Assembly: GCA_000467715.1 (NCBI GenBank)
Contig: AJFK01000059.1
Coordinates: 1-52,408, forward strand
Direction of reading: 5' to 3'
Length of the DNA stretch: 52,408 nucleotides
Origin: Hysterium pulicare CBS 123377
Lineage: Eukaryota; Ascomycota; Dothideomycetes; Hysteriales; Hysteriaceae
Of the stretch, positions 17,870 to 29,825 are shown piece after piece; positions within the stretch are counted from its first letter, which is position 1, and every line of letters starts with the position of its first letter. Below the pieces are notes generated by a model. The model was not told the DNA's origin, did no database searches, and was given only the letters and a program-made list of their open reading frames with translations. The position numbers and the translations under genes are program-made.

Positions 17870-20800
17870 TCACTTCACTCGCTCCACCGTCGGCCCAAAC
17901 TCCTCAGCTTTATCGATAAGATCGGCACTTGTCTTCAGGTTTTGAGCTCCACTCAAAGCTTTCGTGATGGTAGTTTCGCTTTTTTCCCTAACGAGCCTTC
18001 TAAGGGCATTGATGAGGAACCCAGAAAAGACATCGATGGACCATTCATCTGGGATAATCTCCAAGACCTAGAGGCATTGATTAGCACGTATCTATAGACA
18101 GAGGAATTAGTAGTCATCTTACTTGTGCAACGTCAAACCACCCTCCAAATCTCTCGAGCAATTCGCCTGTCCGTTCGATTCTATCGCTAAGATCCTCGAT
18201 CGTCAAGAACTCTTGGAGCAAGTATCTAAATAGCCTCGCCTGTTCTTTTTTGTCCGGTATCTCCTCCTGAGGCACAAACTCAGACGAAGGGCGAAAAATA
18301 CTTGAGCCTCCGAGAAGGCAATAACTTATTGCTGTATCGAAATCACCAAGGCCATGAGTAAGCAAGCGAATCGCCTCTTGATGCCTGCCTTGACGACCGT
18401 TGAGAATTATCATCTCCGGGACAAGTTCCTGTTCGTAAGGCGCCAGACGAGCCAGAATGGTAGGTACGTCGTATGAAGATGTGGCGCCTTGATTGCTACC
18501 AAGCAGTTGAAGGAGGCGAAGGCGGCTGTTCCACCATTCGGCATCGATGGCATTGTCGGTAATAAACTGGCGATAGGTGGGTTTGGGAGCGTGCAGGGCT
18601 CGATATGTTTCATAGGTTTGGAGGAGAGTTCCCTTTGATGCGGATGTGTTCTCCAATTCGGCGATAACGATGTCAAGATAGAGAGCGATGAGGTCATTAA
18701 CATATCGTATATACTGTAGACCGAGTCAGTAATGTCATCAGACGTTGAAAGATGCCTGTGCTAGATTATACCTTCTTGCCAAATACAAGGTGCTCGAGAT
18801 ACACTTTGACGGCACCAGGCGCCTTTTCTTTAAGCAGGGCGACTGCACGAGTCGGCTCAAATTTGACTCGGCTGTGGTCATCTGCAAAGACCTGAACACC
18901 AAGCTTGGGGTTTCTGTTTGCAAGCCAAGCACCATAATCTTCGACTAGTGATTGATCTCGTATCCTAGTGAGATATTTTCTCACTTCCTGCTCTCCGTCA
19001 AGAAATTCTCCTCCTTCGTCCGTTTCGCCATCTAGAATGCGTCTCCAGGTCGCTAGAACGTTTGATGCCTTGTGCGAGGCTTTGCTGTTGCGTTGATATA
19101 GGCGACTTAGGACGTATAACCGCTTGAAATGTTCAAGCAATTCGACCGCTCGATCAAAGCATTCCACTTCGTTATCAACTATATCATTGAGTTCTGCGCG
19201 AATGGATCCAGCGGTCGCAGGTCCTCTAGGACTGTCTCGATCTAAAAGAAGCAGTATATGCAGTAGGGCAGCATCAACTGTTTGAAAAACATAGGGATCA
19301 TTCGTGACGCTCGCCATGCCTTTCCTTCTCTTCCAAAAGAATAGATATCTCTTCACTAGGTGTAGTAGGTTATCGCCAAATGGTCCGTTTACCATTGCAG
19401 GCATGGCTGAAAGGTCGTTTTGCTGTAAAAATTGTTCAACAAGGCTAGTCAGTCCGCCAGAGATCCATATCCCATCTGGACCCTGCACGACCTCCGTCTC
19501 GAGGATCGGCAAGAGGGATAATACTACACGTGGGTCTACCTCTCCCTCTACTAGAGCGTGTTCTGTCGTCCGCTTCTCATTCTCGAAAATAATGATGTTC
19601 GTGCTACTTCGAAGAATGAGCTCCATGAATAATAGAACAGATGCCTTTTGCCGAATGTAGATCAGACTTAGGTACTCGGCCTCGTTGCGAGCTTCTTGGC
19701 CACGAATGTCATTTAAGAGACTTTCTACCAGAGCACGAGTAGGTTGTATCCGGACTCCATCTCCAGTGCGTGTGTATTGGGCGTGATGCAAGCGCGCGTC
19801 AAGCCGCACTACCAGGGGATTTCGAACAGCCCACCAAATTTGATCGCCTGCCCATAGTACAATGTGAGTCTGCAACTTTGAAAGGCGTTCAAGGAATTCT
19901 TGATCTGCACGTTCTTGTGCGGTTGTTGGCTTGTCTTTCCCGGCTGTTGAGCTGGACTTCCCAGAGAGGTCTAGACGCTTCACTGACAACTTATCGTTAA
20001 TCTCGGGAAGGACGATATCAGTGGGCTCGATAACGGCACGAATACCAAGTGGCTCTGAATTCTGCGCGCCGATGCTTGTGGAGGAACCGGGAAGAGATGT
20101 CAAATCCAGCCATTGTTTAGAAGCTTCGCCTTCGCCTGTGTCAACATCCCATCGCTGAATTTCGATTCCGTATTCTAATCTTTCATCCCCTTGATGATGA
20201 ACAACAGCTAGAACATAGCCCTCTTCCATGTCCATTCCTGGCCCCATAGAATTTCCAATATCAATGCCCCTGCCATCTACGACGAGTGCATCTGGATAGC
20301 TGCTGAATTGGATGGTACCACGAACAGTTTCACCATCCGTGTTGACGAACATTCCCACACTAGGTTCAGAAGGTGTGGTACCTACTGTAAGAAGAAATTC
20401 AGATGGCGTAGGGGAGACGATCAGCGGCTTGAGCGGAATAAAGGCTTGTGATGTCGAAGGTTCTCCGTGTTCAGCAGTCATTTCTTCCACTGGAGCTGCC
20501 GGTAATGGCTTTTCTGGAGAGGGAGTTGTGGCTCTGGGCAGGCTTGATGTTCTCTCGGGATGTGGTCTATCTGGAGAGCGAGCGGGGCTTGGGGAGTATG
20601 CCCGTTGGAAGGCTTGTGGGACATCAAATCCATATCTCTGCCCGCTTGGTGGACGAGGGCTTTCTGTTCGAGGTTGTCCACTACCAGTACCGAAAATTCC
20701 TAAACTAGTACTCCTTCCATGCCCTCGGTGTTCGTCGTGAGCTGAAGACCTAGGGTGTGTGCTGGCGGACGATACACTTCGTGACGGTCCGTGAGAAGAG

Positions 20801-21614
20801 AGTGCCGTAGCGATGTCTTCCGATACTCCACCAATGTCGCCTGCCTCTGGGTCAAGCGATGATATTGGGAAAAGGCCGATCTTTTGTTGATGTTCCACGT
20901 CGAGAAGAGCATATGAATGAGGATTAGCGGCGCATGCAAAATTGTCCCGTCGAACAGAGGCTAAACACCCTCCATATTCTATAGGTCTTATACCCCGAGG
21001 CCCGTCTTCTGTGATTCTAACCATCCTTATTTTACTTTTCTGACACATCATTACAACCACACCATTGTCATTCAACTCGTCATCTTCGGCATTCAAGTCT
21101 ACACCGCCGACCCAGGAGCATGATAATGGTTTTGTACTTGGAAACGCCGGACTTAGCTCCGGTAGGGAATAAAAGGTGAGAGTATTGTTGCACAAGATGC
21201 ATGCTTTATTGACCCGGGGGAGGAGAAGGATTTGCTGGACTCCTACACCAGTTGAGTGTGTATATGCAGGTTGTAGCCTTGTAGCGATTATAGCAGTCGG
21301 TTCTGACGAAGAGTCGCCGGGCTCGGGCGGTATCAGGACGAAGTGGAGGATTTCTGAGGCGGACGTTCCTATGTATAGGTTGCCGTCTGCGTTGCCAGTT
21401 AGCTGATATCTCTGAGAAAGACCGCGGTTCCCAAATGTCAAAAGCAACAAAATGCGTCTGACTTACTCCATACCTCCACACAAGTTATCTTGACATCTGC
21501 GGACTGTCCATCAGCGGACAATGGGACTGAAGATATAAGCTTCCGGAGGATGTAGGGTCCATCTTGAAGCTGAGAGCGTTGCGCCAATGGCTCTGACGAC
21601 GATGAAATTTCCAT
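17870..21614 (-). CDS. VPS3: Vps3/TGFBRAP1-like vacuolar sorting protein (CORVET)
   Basis: Exons are 21614-21467, 21386-18772, 18713-18123 and 18067-17870, giving 1183 aa. The introns are 80, 58 and 55 bp. The start is the first ATG after an upstream in-frame stop. It belongs to the Vps39/TGFBRAP1 family; the Vps3 branch tethers endosomes as the Rab5/Vps21-binding end of CORVET. The N-terminal citron-homology (CNH) beta-propeller starts near residue 20, with VKITCVEVWNGNLYIGTSAS spanning the first splice site. A Ser/Pro-rich disordered insertion lies at about 235-365 inside or after the propeller. The C-terminal half is alpha-solenoid with the family block YGAWLANRNPKLGVQVFADD, followed by VKVYLEHLVFGKK and WWNSRLRLLQLLG. 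Vps3 rather than Vps39 is preferred from the TGFBRAP1-like C-terminal blocks, but this needs alignment. It is divergent from COY1 over 325 bp. Confidence 0.8.
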
Positions 21615-21939
21615 ATTCCTGGACCATCTTTGCCATGGTGTTTATATCGAAGTGCCAAAAGGTTGCGCCATGTTGTTGAGGCTTGTGGCCTGGAGCCTCG
21701 TTCCTGGTGTTGGAGGTGAAGCTGAGATCGGCCAATCGGGGGACGCGTACCGCCGCATCTTCAAATGCAGGGTGTCTGTCATCTTCGAATTTGACACAAA
21801 CACCAATCTACGAAATCTAATGTGAATGATTCGAACGTCCAATGTCGGCGAAGCTACTTGAGCACTAATCGTCACGGAACTTGTGATACGGTATCTACTG
21901 CCGAGAGCCAAGGTTGTATTCTAAGAGCGGTCCCCAGAA
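21615..21939. promoter_or_regulatory. Shared divergent promoter, VPS3-like and COY1
   Basis: The two start codons are 325 bp apart on opposite strands, so both 5' leaders and core promoters must share this interval. Frames seen here are by-products of GC-rich sequence. No specific operator was identified. Confidence 0.55.
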
Positions 21940-24386
21940 ATGGAGGGAGGAGTGGACATTGATCCGACGAGCTCACAAGAGGTGCCTACTTCGGATGTCA
22001 AGAAAGAAGATGGCTCTGGAGCGATAGGAGATATCGAGTCTTCAGGAGACAACAAGTTTCAAACGGCAATAGGAGCGTGGAGAAGTAAGTCGGCCAGCTT
22101 GCGCCTCCATCCTATACAGCTAACAGCCCTCCCTCAGACATCGACCTCCACTCCCTTATACCACAACTAGATACCGTTGCCTCAGAACTTGTGGCATACC
22201 AGAGAGATTCACTTACTCAAAGGAAGGACTTGGCACAAAAGACTAAAGACTTCCGGAAACTTGACGATGCTAGTAAGCTGAGCGATATCAAGGGATTATT
22301 GAAAGGTTGGTTGAGTTCGTGGTACATTAGAGGTCATGACTGACGCAAGTTTTAGCTTATCAAACATTTATTGATCTTATATCGAATCAATCAAAGACGG
22401 TTCAGACCGCATTCTTCCAGGTTTACTCGCCCTTGTCAGAGGCTCCCGATCCCTACCCGCTCCTCGAGGCTTCCGTCGATTCCCTAGTAACTGCCGAAGA
22501 AACCCTACCAAAGCTTACGTCCGAAAATCAGCATCTACAGAAGACAGTTGCTACGCTCACATCACAATTGGAGGAGGCGGAGAAGAAGCTGGAAGAAGAA
22601 CGGACTGCTCGTCAGGCACTTGAAGACTCCCGGGATACCAAGATTAAGGAAGTCGAGGCTTCATGGTCAGCTGTATTGAGCGAGAAGCAGGACAATTGGG
22701 AGGCTAAAGAGAAAAGCTTGGAAGAGAAGGTTGAAAGTCAAGATCGGTTACTCAAAGAGCTCAAGGCTAGCTATGAAGTTTCGCAACGACTAGGAAGAGG
22801 TGAAGAGGCCGAAGGCGATGGCAACCGAGGAGGCGCGACCGCAGCGGAACTTGAGATTGTTAGCTCAGAATTGGAGAGAACAAGTCACCGTCTTGCTGAA
22901 GTCGAGGCAAGGAACGAGCAGCTACGTTTAGAACTAGCACAATCCGCATCGAACACCCAACATCAGCAACCTATTGCAGTTGAAGATGATCCCGCTTTCC
23001 TTCGACTACGCTCCGAAAACTCCTCGTTATTGCGTAAGTTGGAATCGGCTCGATTTGAGAAAGACTCGGAGAAGAGACAGCTCGACACGCAATCTCGAAA
23101 TCTTGAACGGGAAATCAACTCACTGAAGAGCGAGAGGGAAAGTCTTCGCGAGAAGGTGCAGAAATGGAGTGACTATGAAAACGTCAAGCAAGAGCTTGAA
23201 GTCCTCAAGGTAAGTCAAGCGCCACACTTGTACAATATTAGGCTCATAATCTGCGCAGTCTATTGAATTCGCTACGGGAGAAGACGACGACGATGCGAAC
23301 GCGTCTGCAGAGCTCTCCGACGCCCAACAGAATGGATCTGCAGGCAAAGGAAAGGGGGAGACACTAGAGCAGCTACTTCTGGCGCGTAACAAGAAGCTCG
23401 GCAATGAGCTCACTGTTCTTCGAGTATCCCACCAAGATCTACAGAGCCGCCTTGAGGCATTGCAAGAAGAATTATCGAACACAAATATGGAGCTCGAGAA
23501 GGCTAGGAACTTGACCGAGACACTCGAAAACGACTTGGAGAAAGTCCAGCAGGAAGCATCAAACACCTTTCACTCCTCTGCAATGTCTGTTGCCGGGACA
23601 TACACTTCCCGTTATCCCCAATCCTCATTCGCGGGCGGCCGACGTGGGAAATCGTCGCCTACATCTTCCATTATATCTGGATTTGACCCGCAGCAGTCCT
23701 CTCAGAATACCCTGGAGGCCATCCGAGCAGGCGAGGCTGTTGGCGGGGGGTCTGGCATCTTGCCAATGGTAACCGCGCAGAGGGATCGCTTCAAGAAGCG
23801 TAATTCCGAATTGGAGACGGAGCTTCAGAAGACATACCAAACGGTATCATCGCTTCGTACGGAGATTGCATCTCTGCAAAAAGATAATCTGGACCTTTAC
23901 GAGAAGACTCGATATGTCTCGAGCTATAATAGGGGCGGCCATACTGCAGGGTCATCAGCGTCAGCATACTCAGCAAATCCGAACCCCTCAACAATACATG
24001 TTTCCTCGGATACCTCATCCGGTCTAGGTATGGATAGATATCGTTCAGCGTACGAGCAGAATATCTCGCCCTTCGCAGCATTCCGGGGTCGAGAGACGGC
24101 CAGGGCAATCAAGCGAATGAGCGTCTTCGAACGCATGGTCTTTCGAGTTACTCGCCTTGTACTGGCGACTCGAACGAGTAGGAACCTTTTCGCTGCCTAT
24201 TGCCTCGGGCTCCATTTAATGGTTTTCCTCATGCTTTACTGGATGGGTACGACAGATGTCGAAAAGCATACCGCTGACCTGGGGGCCGCGGTCGTTGGAG
24301 CAGCCGCTGCTGGTGGACCTATGGCAGGGGGGAGTGATGCTAATCCGGGAGACTGGGTCCAAGAAGGATTTCAGGAAGGTGGTTGA
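21940..24386 (+). CDS. COY1: Golgi coiled-coil protein CASP/Coy1
   Basis: Exons are 21940-22084, 22138-22305, 22356-23209 and 23259-24386, giving 764 aa. The introns are 53, 50 and 49 bp; the second has the unusual donor gttggt. Coy1/CASP is a tail-anchored golgin involved in tethering and intra-Golgi retrograde transport. The N-terminal block is AWRNIDLHSLIPQLDTVASE, followed by a long coiled coil (about 80-610), with LEVLKSIEFATGED across the last splice site. The conserved C-terminal CASP domain contains RDRFKKRNSELE, YEQNISPFAAFRGRE and RMSVFERMVFRVTR. One membrane span covers about 698-719 (NLFAAYCLGLHLMVFLMLYW), followed by a 45-residue lumenal tail. The layout and length match the family. 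Confidence 0.93.
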
Positions 24387-26544
24387 TTGATTTAAAAATT
24401 CAAGCTTTTTCTCATTGTGGGTGGTTCGGCTTTGGGTGCTGATGTATTATTAGCCAGGCGTTTTGCACATGGGTGAACAGTAGACGCGCAGGGAACAATG
24501 GGCGGCAGGATTCGTGGATCCTGAGAAGAATGCCCGCTCTCACTCCTCGCCAATACTACTCTGCGCGTGCAGTCCGGACTTGATGCAAAGGCACCAAGGG
24601 AGAAGCAGTCTAAAGCTACTCGCAGAGTGATGAAGATAGAATGTCTGTTATTGGATAGGCTGGAAATGGTAAGATTGGGATAGCGAAAACCCACCACGTT
24701 AGCACAAGCATACCATGTGTCCACCTTCTATTCCTTGCACCGATCAAAGGTCTTGATTTCGTTGTATCCAGAAGCACCGGGGCGGCAATTTCTGGGCCAA
24801 TATCTCGGCGACAACACTGCGTTGCATCCAGCTACCTATAGCTTGAACCTTGGAAGCAGGAATCGCGTAGAAGACCTACTACTCTCCAAACTTCTGTAGG
24901 CCGTGAAGATTCTGTCTTTACATCAAGACTTCCGTCACACGCTAAATCATGCTCATGTAGTAGATCTGACTTGTTTCAGAACACCTCAGCAGAATTATGG
25001 CGTGCAGAAGGAATCGCATAGCATATTGACCAAAAGCTCACCACATCATATCAAAATAACATTCTCACATCCATCCAACTCGACTGTTTTCTTAGAAGAG
25101 ATCTCATTCGGAAAGAGAGTCTTCCGATGCAAGACAATCCCTTTCTCTCACGAATAATCAATATCCAGACCCGAGATATATGCAGGACATGACTTGCATC
25201 GACGCAGGGATGAACTGACAGCCTCAAAAATATCGACAATCTTGTCCCAAAATAATCCCAGATCACCACTAGGATCAATCCCTGCCACTCTGCATCTGCA
25301 TCTCTCTGCTGTCGTCGCTCCAGCTGTCGTCCGCCCACCCTCGCGCCAAAACCACCCACTCAGTGCTCCCCATACCTCCACTCTCCATCGACCATCGTGG
25401 TCCCACAGCATGCACGCAAGCATGTCTACAAGTCCTCATCAGCCATACAACCCCCCCAGCACAAAAACTTCTGAAACCGGCACTGGACCAATGACGGCTC
25501 GGTGGGTTCAAGGCGTCTACAACGCGCCATTGGCTGCGCGGCAATGGGTTCTGCCTATTCGCCTGCCGATTCGCGGACCCACCGCAACGGGTTCAATTTA
25601 CTTGGCCTGGCCTCGACCAGTCGTTCAATATATGGGTTAATGCGAGACCTGGATGGGGGTTATTTTGGTGCATATCTGCCCTTTGTGGGTTGTTTTGCTG
25701 GTAATTTGCGTGGGCTCTTGGCTTCCGAGATCTGGCTGGTGGGCGGCTCTGCGGGTGGCAGGTACGTAGCAAAGGTTACTATTCTGAGATATTTTCCCCA
25801 TGATGATTTGAGGAATACTGTGGACTTGAGGAGGCAAGAGAAACATGTACATGCGAGACTCAGCAGTGAACCAAGTTGATGCTCCAGGAAGAGAGAGACC
25901 CATCAACTTCCCCAAGCAGCATTCTGGCTCAGCAAGGCCCTTCTCACAGACCTCCAGTTCTCACGCTGACCCCAACTCCCCAATCAAAGCGCCCAACGCA
26001 TCGCTTCCAAATTTCCAGAAGGCTCATCCGTCCATGCCCATGGCTAAGAAGGCCTGCGACTCATACAGTTCTGACACCTCATCTGCCAAACAACCGTCCA
26101 AACCCAGAAATAGGCACCGCCTAGCAACGGTCGAGCCGGGCGCGGGAGCTAACGCCGTCCAGCTAATCCAATTTCGAGTGGGTCGCTCGAGCGGCTCCAG
26201 GAAAAGCGGTGGCAGGGTCTGCAGACCAATTGGGCCGCTGCCACCCTGGTCGACCTATTTTTGTATCTTCAGATCCGATTTTTATACGCGCCATTGATGG
26301 TCTTTTTTGAACACAGACGCTGGCGGCATGTACAGTACATACATATAATAGAATTCGCACGCCCTGCTAGATTTCGAGGAGACAGTCAAACACAGTTCGC
26401 CAAAAAGTCACTTCTGTTACCTTTACGAAGTCCGCTTTTGTTTCCTTTTCCGTTCTTTTTAATTTGCTTAATTTGGCATTTTTTGGCTGCTGCTGCTGCT
26501 TCTTGCTATTTCGGAAATCTGAGAATTTGTCTTGACGACAAAAG
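24387..26544. other. Intergenic, 2.2 kb, no supported gene
   Basis: This gap lies between COY1 and the DUF3455 gene. Open frames at 25194-25640 (+), 25275-25544 (-), 25502-25879 (+) and 25845-26297 (+) overlap one another. They are His/Pro/Ser-rich and lack family features, so I treat them as chance. The final 200 bp are C/T-rich with a T-run, consistent with a promoter. Confidence 0.35.
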
Positions 26545-26555
26545 GATATAATATC
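26545..26555 (+). promoter_or_regulatory. TATA-like box of the DUF3455 gene
   Basis: The run gatataatatc precedes the ATG at 26600 by about 45-50 bp, with a short CA-rich leader (ctctacacatccatcacg) between them. The spacing implies a very short 5' UTR. Confidence 0.35.
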
Positions 26556-26599
26556 GAGGCCTCTCCGTTCCCCAATTTCAACTCTACACATCCATCACG

Positions 26600-27395
26600 A
26601 TGCTCTTCACAACGACCTTCTCGCTGCTCCTGGCGCTAGCGCCCTCTGCCATCTTCGCTGCTCCCATGGCATCAGACCCGACCATCATCGACCTTCTCGA
26701 CAAGCGATCGCTCTCCACCGCGACCATTAAAGCCCTTACAGATGGTGACTGTGATCTCAAAGCAGTGGCAATGCCAGCCGGTAAGCTACTCCACCTCACT
26801 CACCTGATCCCACACTCAAGAGCAACCACCAACTAACATAACCTTCTTCGCAGCCCCAACGCCTCTACCACCCGTAACACCCGGCCTAAGCTTAGTACAC
26901 GCTGCCGTCGGCCGTGGCACCCAAAACTACACCTGCAAATCCAACTCGCCAACCGAAGTACCCGTTGCCGTAGGAGCCCTCGCAACACTCTTCAACGCCA
27001 CCTGCGCCAGTGTCAGGAGTCCAGCCGTGCTCGCCGCCGCCCCGGCAACCGCAATCCGATACCCAGTTCCCGCGACCCAAGAAGCCGACATGCTGCTCTC
27101 GGGCCACCACTACTTCCTCAACAGCACTACGCCCTTCTTCACCTTGAGCCCGGACCAAAAGCCCCTGGGCACCGTGCAAGCGAAAAAGACTGCCACATCC
27201 AACGCACCCGCAGATGCACCGGCTGGTGCCAATGGCTTTGGCAGCGTGGCCTGGTTGAAGCTCAGCGGATTCGAGGGCGATTTCAAGGAGATCTATCGGT
27301 TAGACACTGCGGGTGGTATGCCGCCAAAGACATGTGACGGTGTAACGGGACCGATTCAAGTAGATTACTCTGCTGTGTATTACTTCTGGGCCTGA
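26600..27395 (+). CDS. Secreted DUF3455-family protein
   Basis: Exons are 26600-26780 and 26854-27395 (73-bp intron with a ctaac branch), giving 240 aa. An N-terminal signal peptide (MLFTTTFSLLLALAPSAIFA) is followed by DKR at residues 33-35, a possible Kex2-type processing site. The body has the DUF3455 landmarks in order: VGRGTQNYTCKS, ATLFNATC, LSGHHYF, VAWLKLSGFEG, YRLDTAGGMPPKTC and a terminal aromatic VYYFWA. The family is common in fungi as an extracellular protein of unknown biochemical role; some database members carry the misleading name malate dehydrogenase. Four Cys in the mature region could form two disulfides. It is convergent with GPI3. Confidence 0.88.
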
Positions 27396-27797
27396 GGAGG
27401 ACGGGACGCTTTACGATAATTTGTGACTTTTAGCGATTAGCATTCATGTACACCGCATTATCCGGCGTTCCTGGCGGGCGTTCGGTGCTTTTGCTTTACC
27501 TTAGTAGATAGTTTAACCTTCTCGAATATCGCATGTCTTGACATGCATTAGGGTAGTCGTAATTTAAAAATGAAGAAAAGTTTTTGACCATAATCTTCTT
27601 CCTGGGCTGTAACATTGGCTGGCCGTTATGTCGCTGACTGTTAGTATATGGATGTCCTAACGGAAGGTGTGACCAAAGGTCATAGTTTATTCATATACCG
27701 AACGAGGAGTCTTGACTTTGTCGAACACTGTTAGGACACTATTCATACTTCTTCTAAAACTTGCAAGAGGTTCGACGAATGTCTTCCTGAAGTCGTA
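27396..27797. other. Convergent intergenic, DUF3455 gene and GPI3
   Basis: About 400 bp of joint 3' flank, T-rich in the middle. I see no gene or repeat in it. Confidence 0.35.
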
Positions 27798-29574
27798 TTA
27801 GCTGTCTCGTCTCTTCTCCCTCTCTCTATGTCTCGCACTCCTCTTCCTCCCAATTCCACTCCCTTCCTTTACCATTACTTCTGCATCGTGATCTTTCTCT
27901 TTCTCCTTCCCTTCGCTCAAATCTTTCTTGGGCCAATTTCTTGCAAGATCAATCCTCGCTCGAGGCGCAAAGATTTCTAGAAATACGAAGAGAAGGTAGT
28001 CGACAATGACGCATAAGCAGAATAGTTTTCCAGCCCAAATACCACATCCGTAATATCGTTTTAATCGTTCAATGAGCGCGAAGCTCTGAACACCGGCTCT
28101 GCCTCGCGTTGCACTCCAGCCTCCTCCGGCTCCTGCACCTTGATAGAACTCATCGTGAGACAGCACGCCGCTGATACCGTCGTAGATTCGTTCTGTGCGT
28201 TGCGCGACATCGGTCCAGGAATACATCTGTTTCACCTGGTTGTGAAACAACTCAGTTCGCACTTTTCCTGCTCGAAGTGAAGCGATCGCACGACCTGTCG
28301 CGGCTACAATATCGTCCTCTTCTGGTTTTGCAAATTCGGTCATGTGGCCTGGCAGGACTTCGGGGATGCCACCAACGCGGGTGCAAACGACATACAAGCC
28401 ACACGATGCGGCTTCGACAATGACCGTGCCAAAAGCTTCCGTAAGGGACGGGTGTAGATAGATATGACCTCGAACCATGACGTCGCGAACTTCCTCGTGA
28501 CGCACAGGGCCGAGAAGGGACACTCGTTCTTGAAGGACGTTACGTTCCAGCATTTGTTCCAAGTCGATCGCTTTGGGCCCTGAGCCAGCAATTATAAAGC
28601 GTACATTTGGATGGGAGGCAAGAATGCGCGGTATGGCTGCTATGAGTAGATCCGTGCCTTTGTTATAGAAGAGACGCGATATCACAACGATAGTTATGGT
28701 ATCGTGGGGGCCGAGGCGGTGGGCTCCCGGCGGCGCTGGTCGAACATGTGGTTCGGTTGGAGAAGTGATGGACCGCGAATGATCGGTAGAAGTGTGGGAA
28801 AGAGGCCGGAAGTTCTCCGCCACGACAGCATTAGGAATCACAGAGACCATCAAGGGGTCCAAAGAGGCTCGGAGGACGGTGTTCTCCTTGCTGGATCAAA
28901 TCATCAGCGGCGCATTTCCAAAACTAATGCAAGAGCATACCAAGTATGGCTGACGCAAATGACGTGGTCCACATCGCTCAATGTGAACTTCAACAGTTTG
29001 TTCGTTAAGATACTGGCAGCATCTGCAAATCCAAACAGCGAATGATCCGTGAATACCGTACGCAGCCCCATAGTCCGAGCATGTAGAATAGCTTCATGGC
29101 ACAGACTGCTAAGACTCGCGTGTCCATGCACTATCTCAATTTGCTCCCTGATTACGATATTTCGAAATATCGGGAAAAAGGAGAAGACGGTGGGGAAGGT
29201 GGTCTCTCGATATATCACGAAGAAAGGAACGTGGTAGACTTTCAAGCCATTCGTAAGGTACCGGACGCCTGTGCGACCCGCATATGCGTGCGTGATTATG
29301 ATTACTTTGTGGCCGCGATCTATAAGCTTCTGTTGCAGAGGTGGTGAGCTGGGTAGTGGGGGTGGCTCGTTGAATACTACTAACAGTAGAAAGTTGGTAG
29401 ATATGGCTTTCGACTCCTCCTGCATCTTGTTAGATTCATGGCGAGGTCTACGAAAGTATGAGATATACCAGGTTGGGGAAAGAAAAAGTCACTGATCATC
29501 CTAAAGTACGCGTTAGTATCTGCTTGCAATAAACGCCTGGCCCCAAGGACAACATACGCAATATTGTAAGGCAT
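27798..29574 (-). CDS. GPI3: GPI-GlcNAc transferase catalytic subunit (PIG-A)
   Basis: Five exons: 29574-29558 (17 nt), 29500-29469 (32 nt), 29419-29385 (35 nt), 29329-28941 and 28890-27798, giving 521 aa. The introns are 57, 49, 55 and 50 bp. It is the catalytic subunit of the ER complex that transfers GlcNAc from UDP-GlcNAc to phosphatidylinositol, the first step of GPI-anchor synthesis. The N-terminus reconstructs as [20 protein letters not shown] and leads into the PIG-A domain with [16 protein letters not shown]. The GT4 glycosyltransferase domain has [15 protein letters not shown] and the EX7E motif E309-AFGTVIV-E317. A hydrophobic segment near the C-terminus ([19 protein letters not shown]) anchors it in the ER membrane, followed by a basic tail. 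The three tiny 5' exons make the start hard for gene finders. It is divergent from DBP6. Confidence 0.95.
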
Positions 29575-29825
29575 TTTGAGAGAATGTGAGGATCGAGTCC
29601 TCGGGTGACATTCAGACACAGATACATGACCTGAGTGTAAAATGGGGGAACGGTGATAGAGGGGTGAATGCTGATGGTGAAAGCCAGGAAGCATAGCTCG
29701 GAGCTTGGACGCGGGTCGCTCCGCAAAGTCGAGATAAATCTTGGCATTTATTCTTAATATTTTATATTTCTTCAACACCATTGCAAGTTTCTACCGATAA
29801 CCTCCAACGAGCCCAATCGCCAAAA
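29575..29825. promoter_or_regulatory. Shared divergent promoter, GPI3 and DBP6
   Basis: Only 251 bp separate the two start codons, so both genes must use this interval for promoters and leaders. AT-rich sequence around 29735-29775 could hold core promoter elements. No specific factor site was identified. Confidence 0.5.

Noticed and set aside
25194-26297. Several 90-150 codon frames between COY1 and the DUF3455 gene
   Set aside because: They overlap each other on both strands, are low-complexity His/Pro/Ser-rich, and have no recognisable start context or family features.
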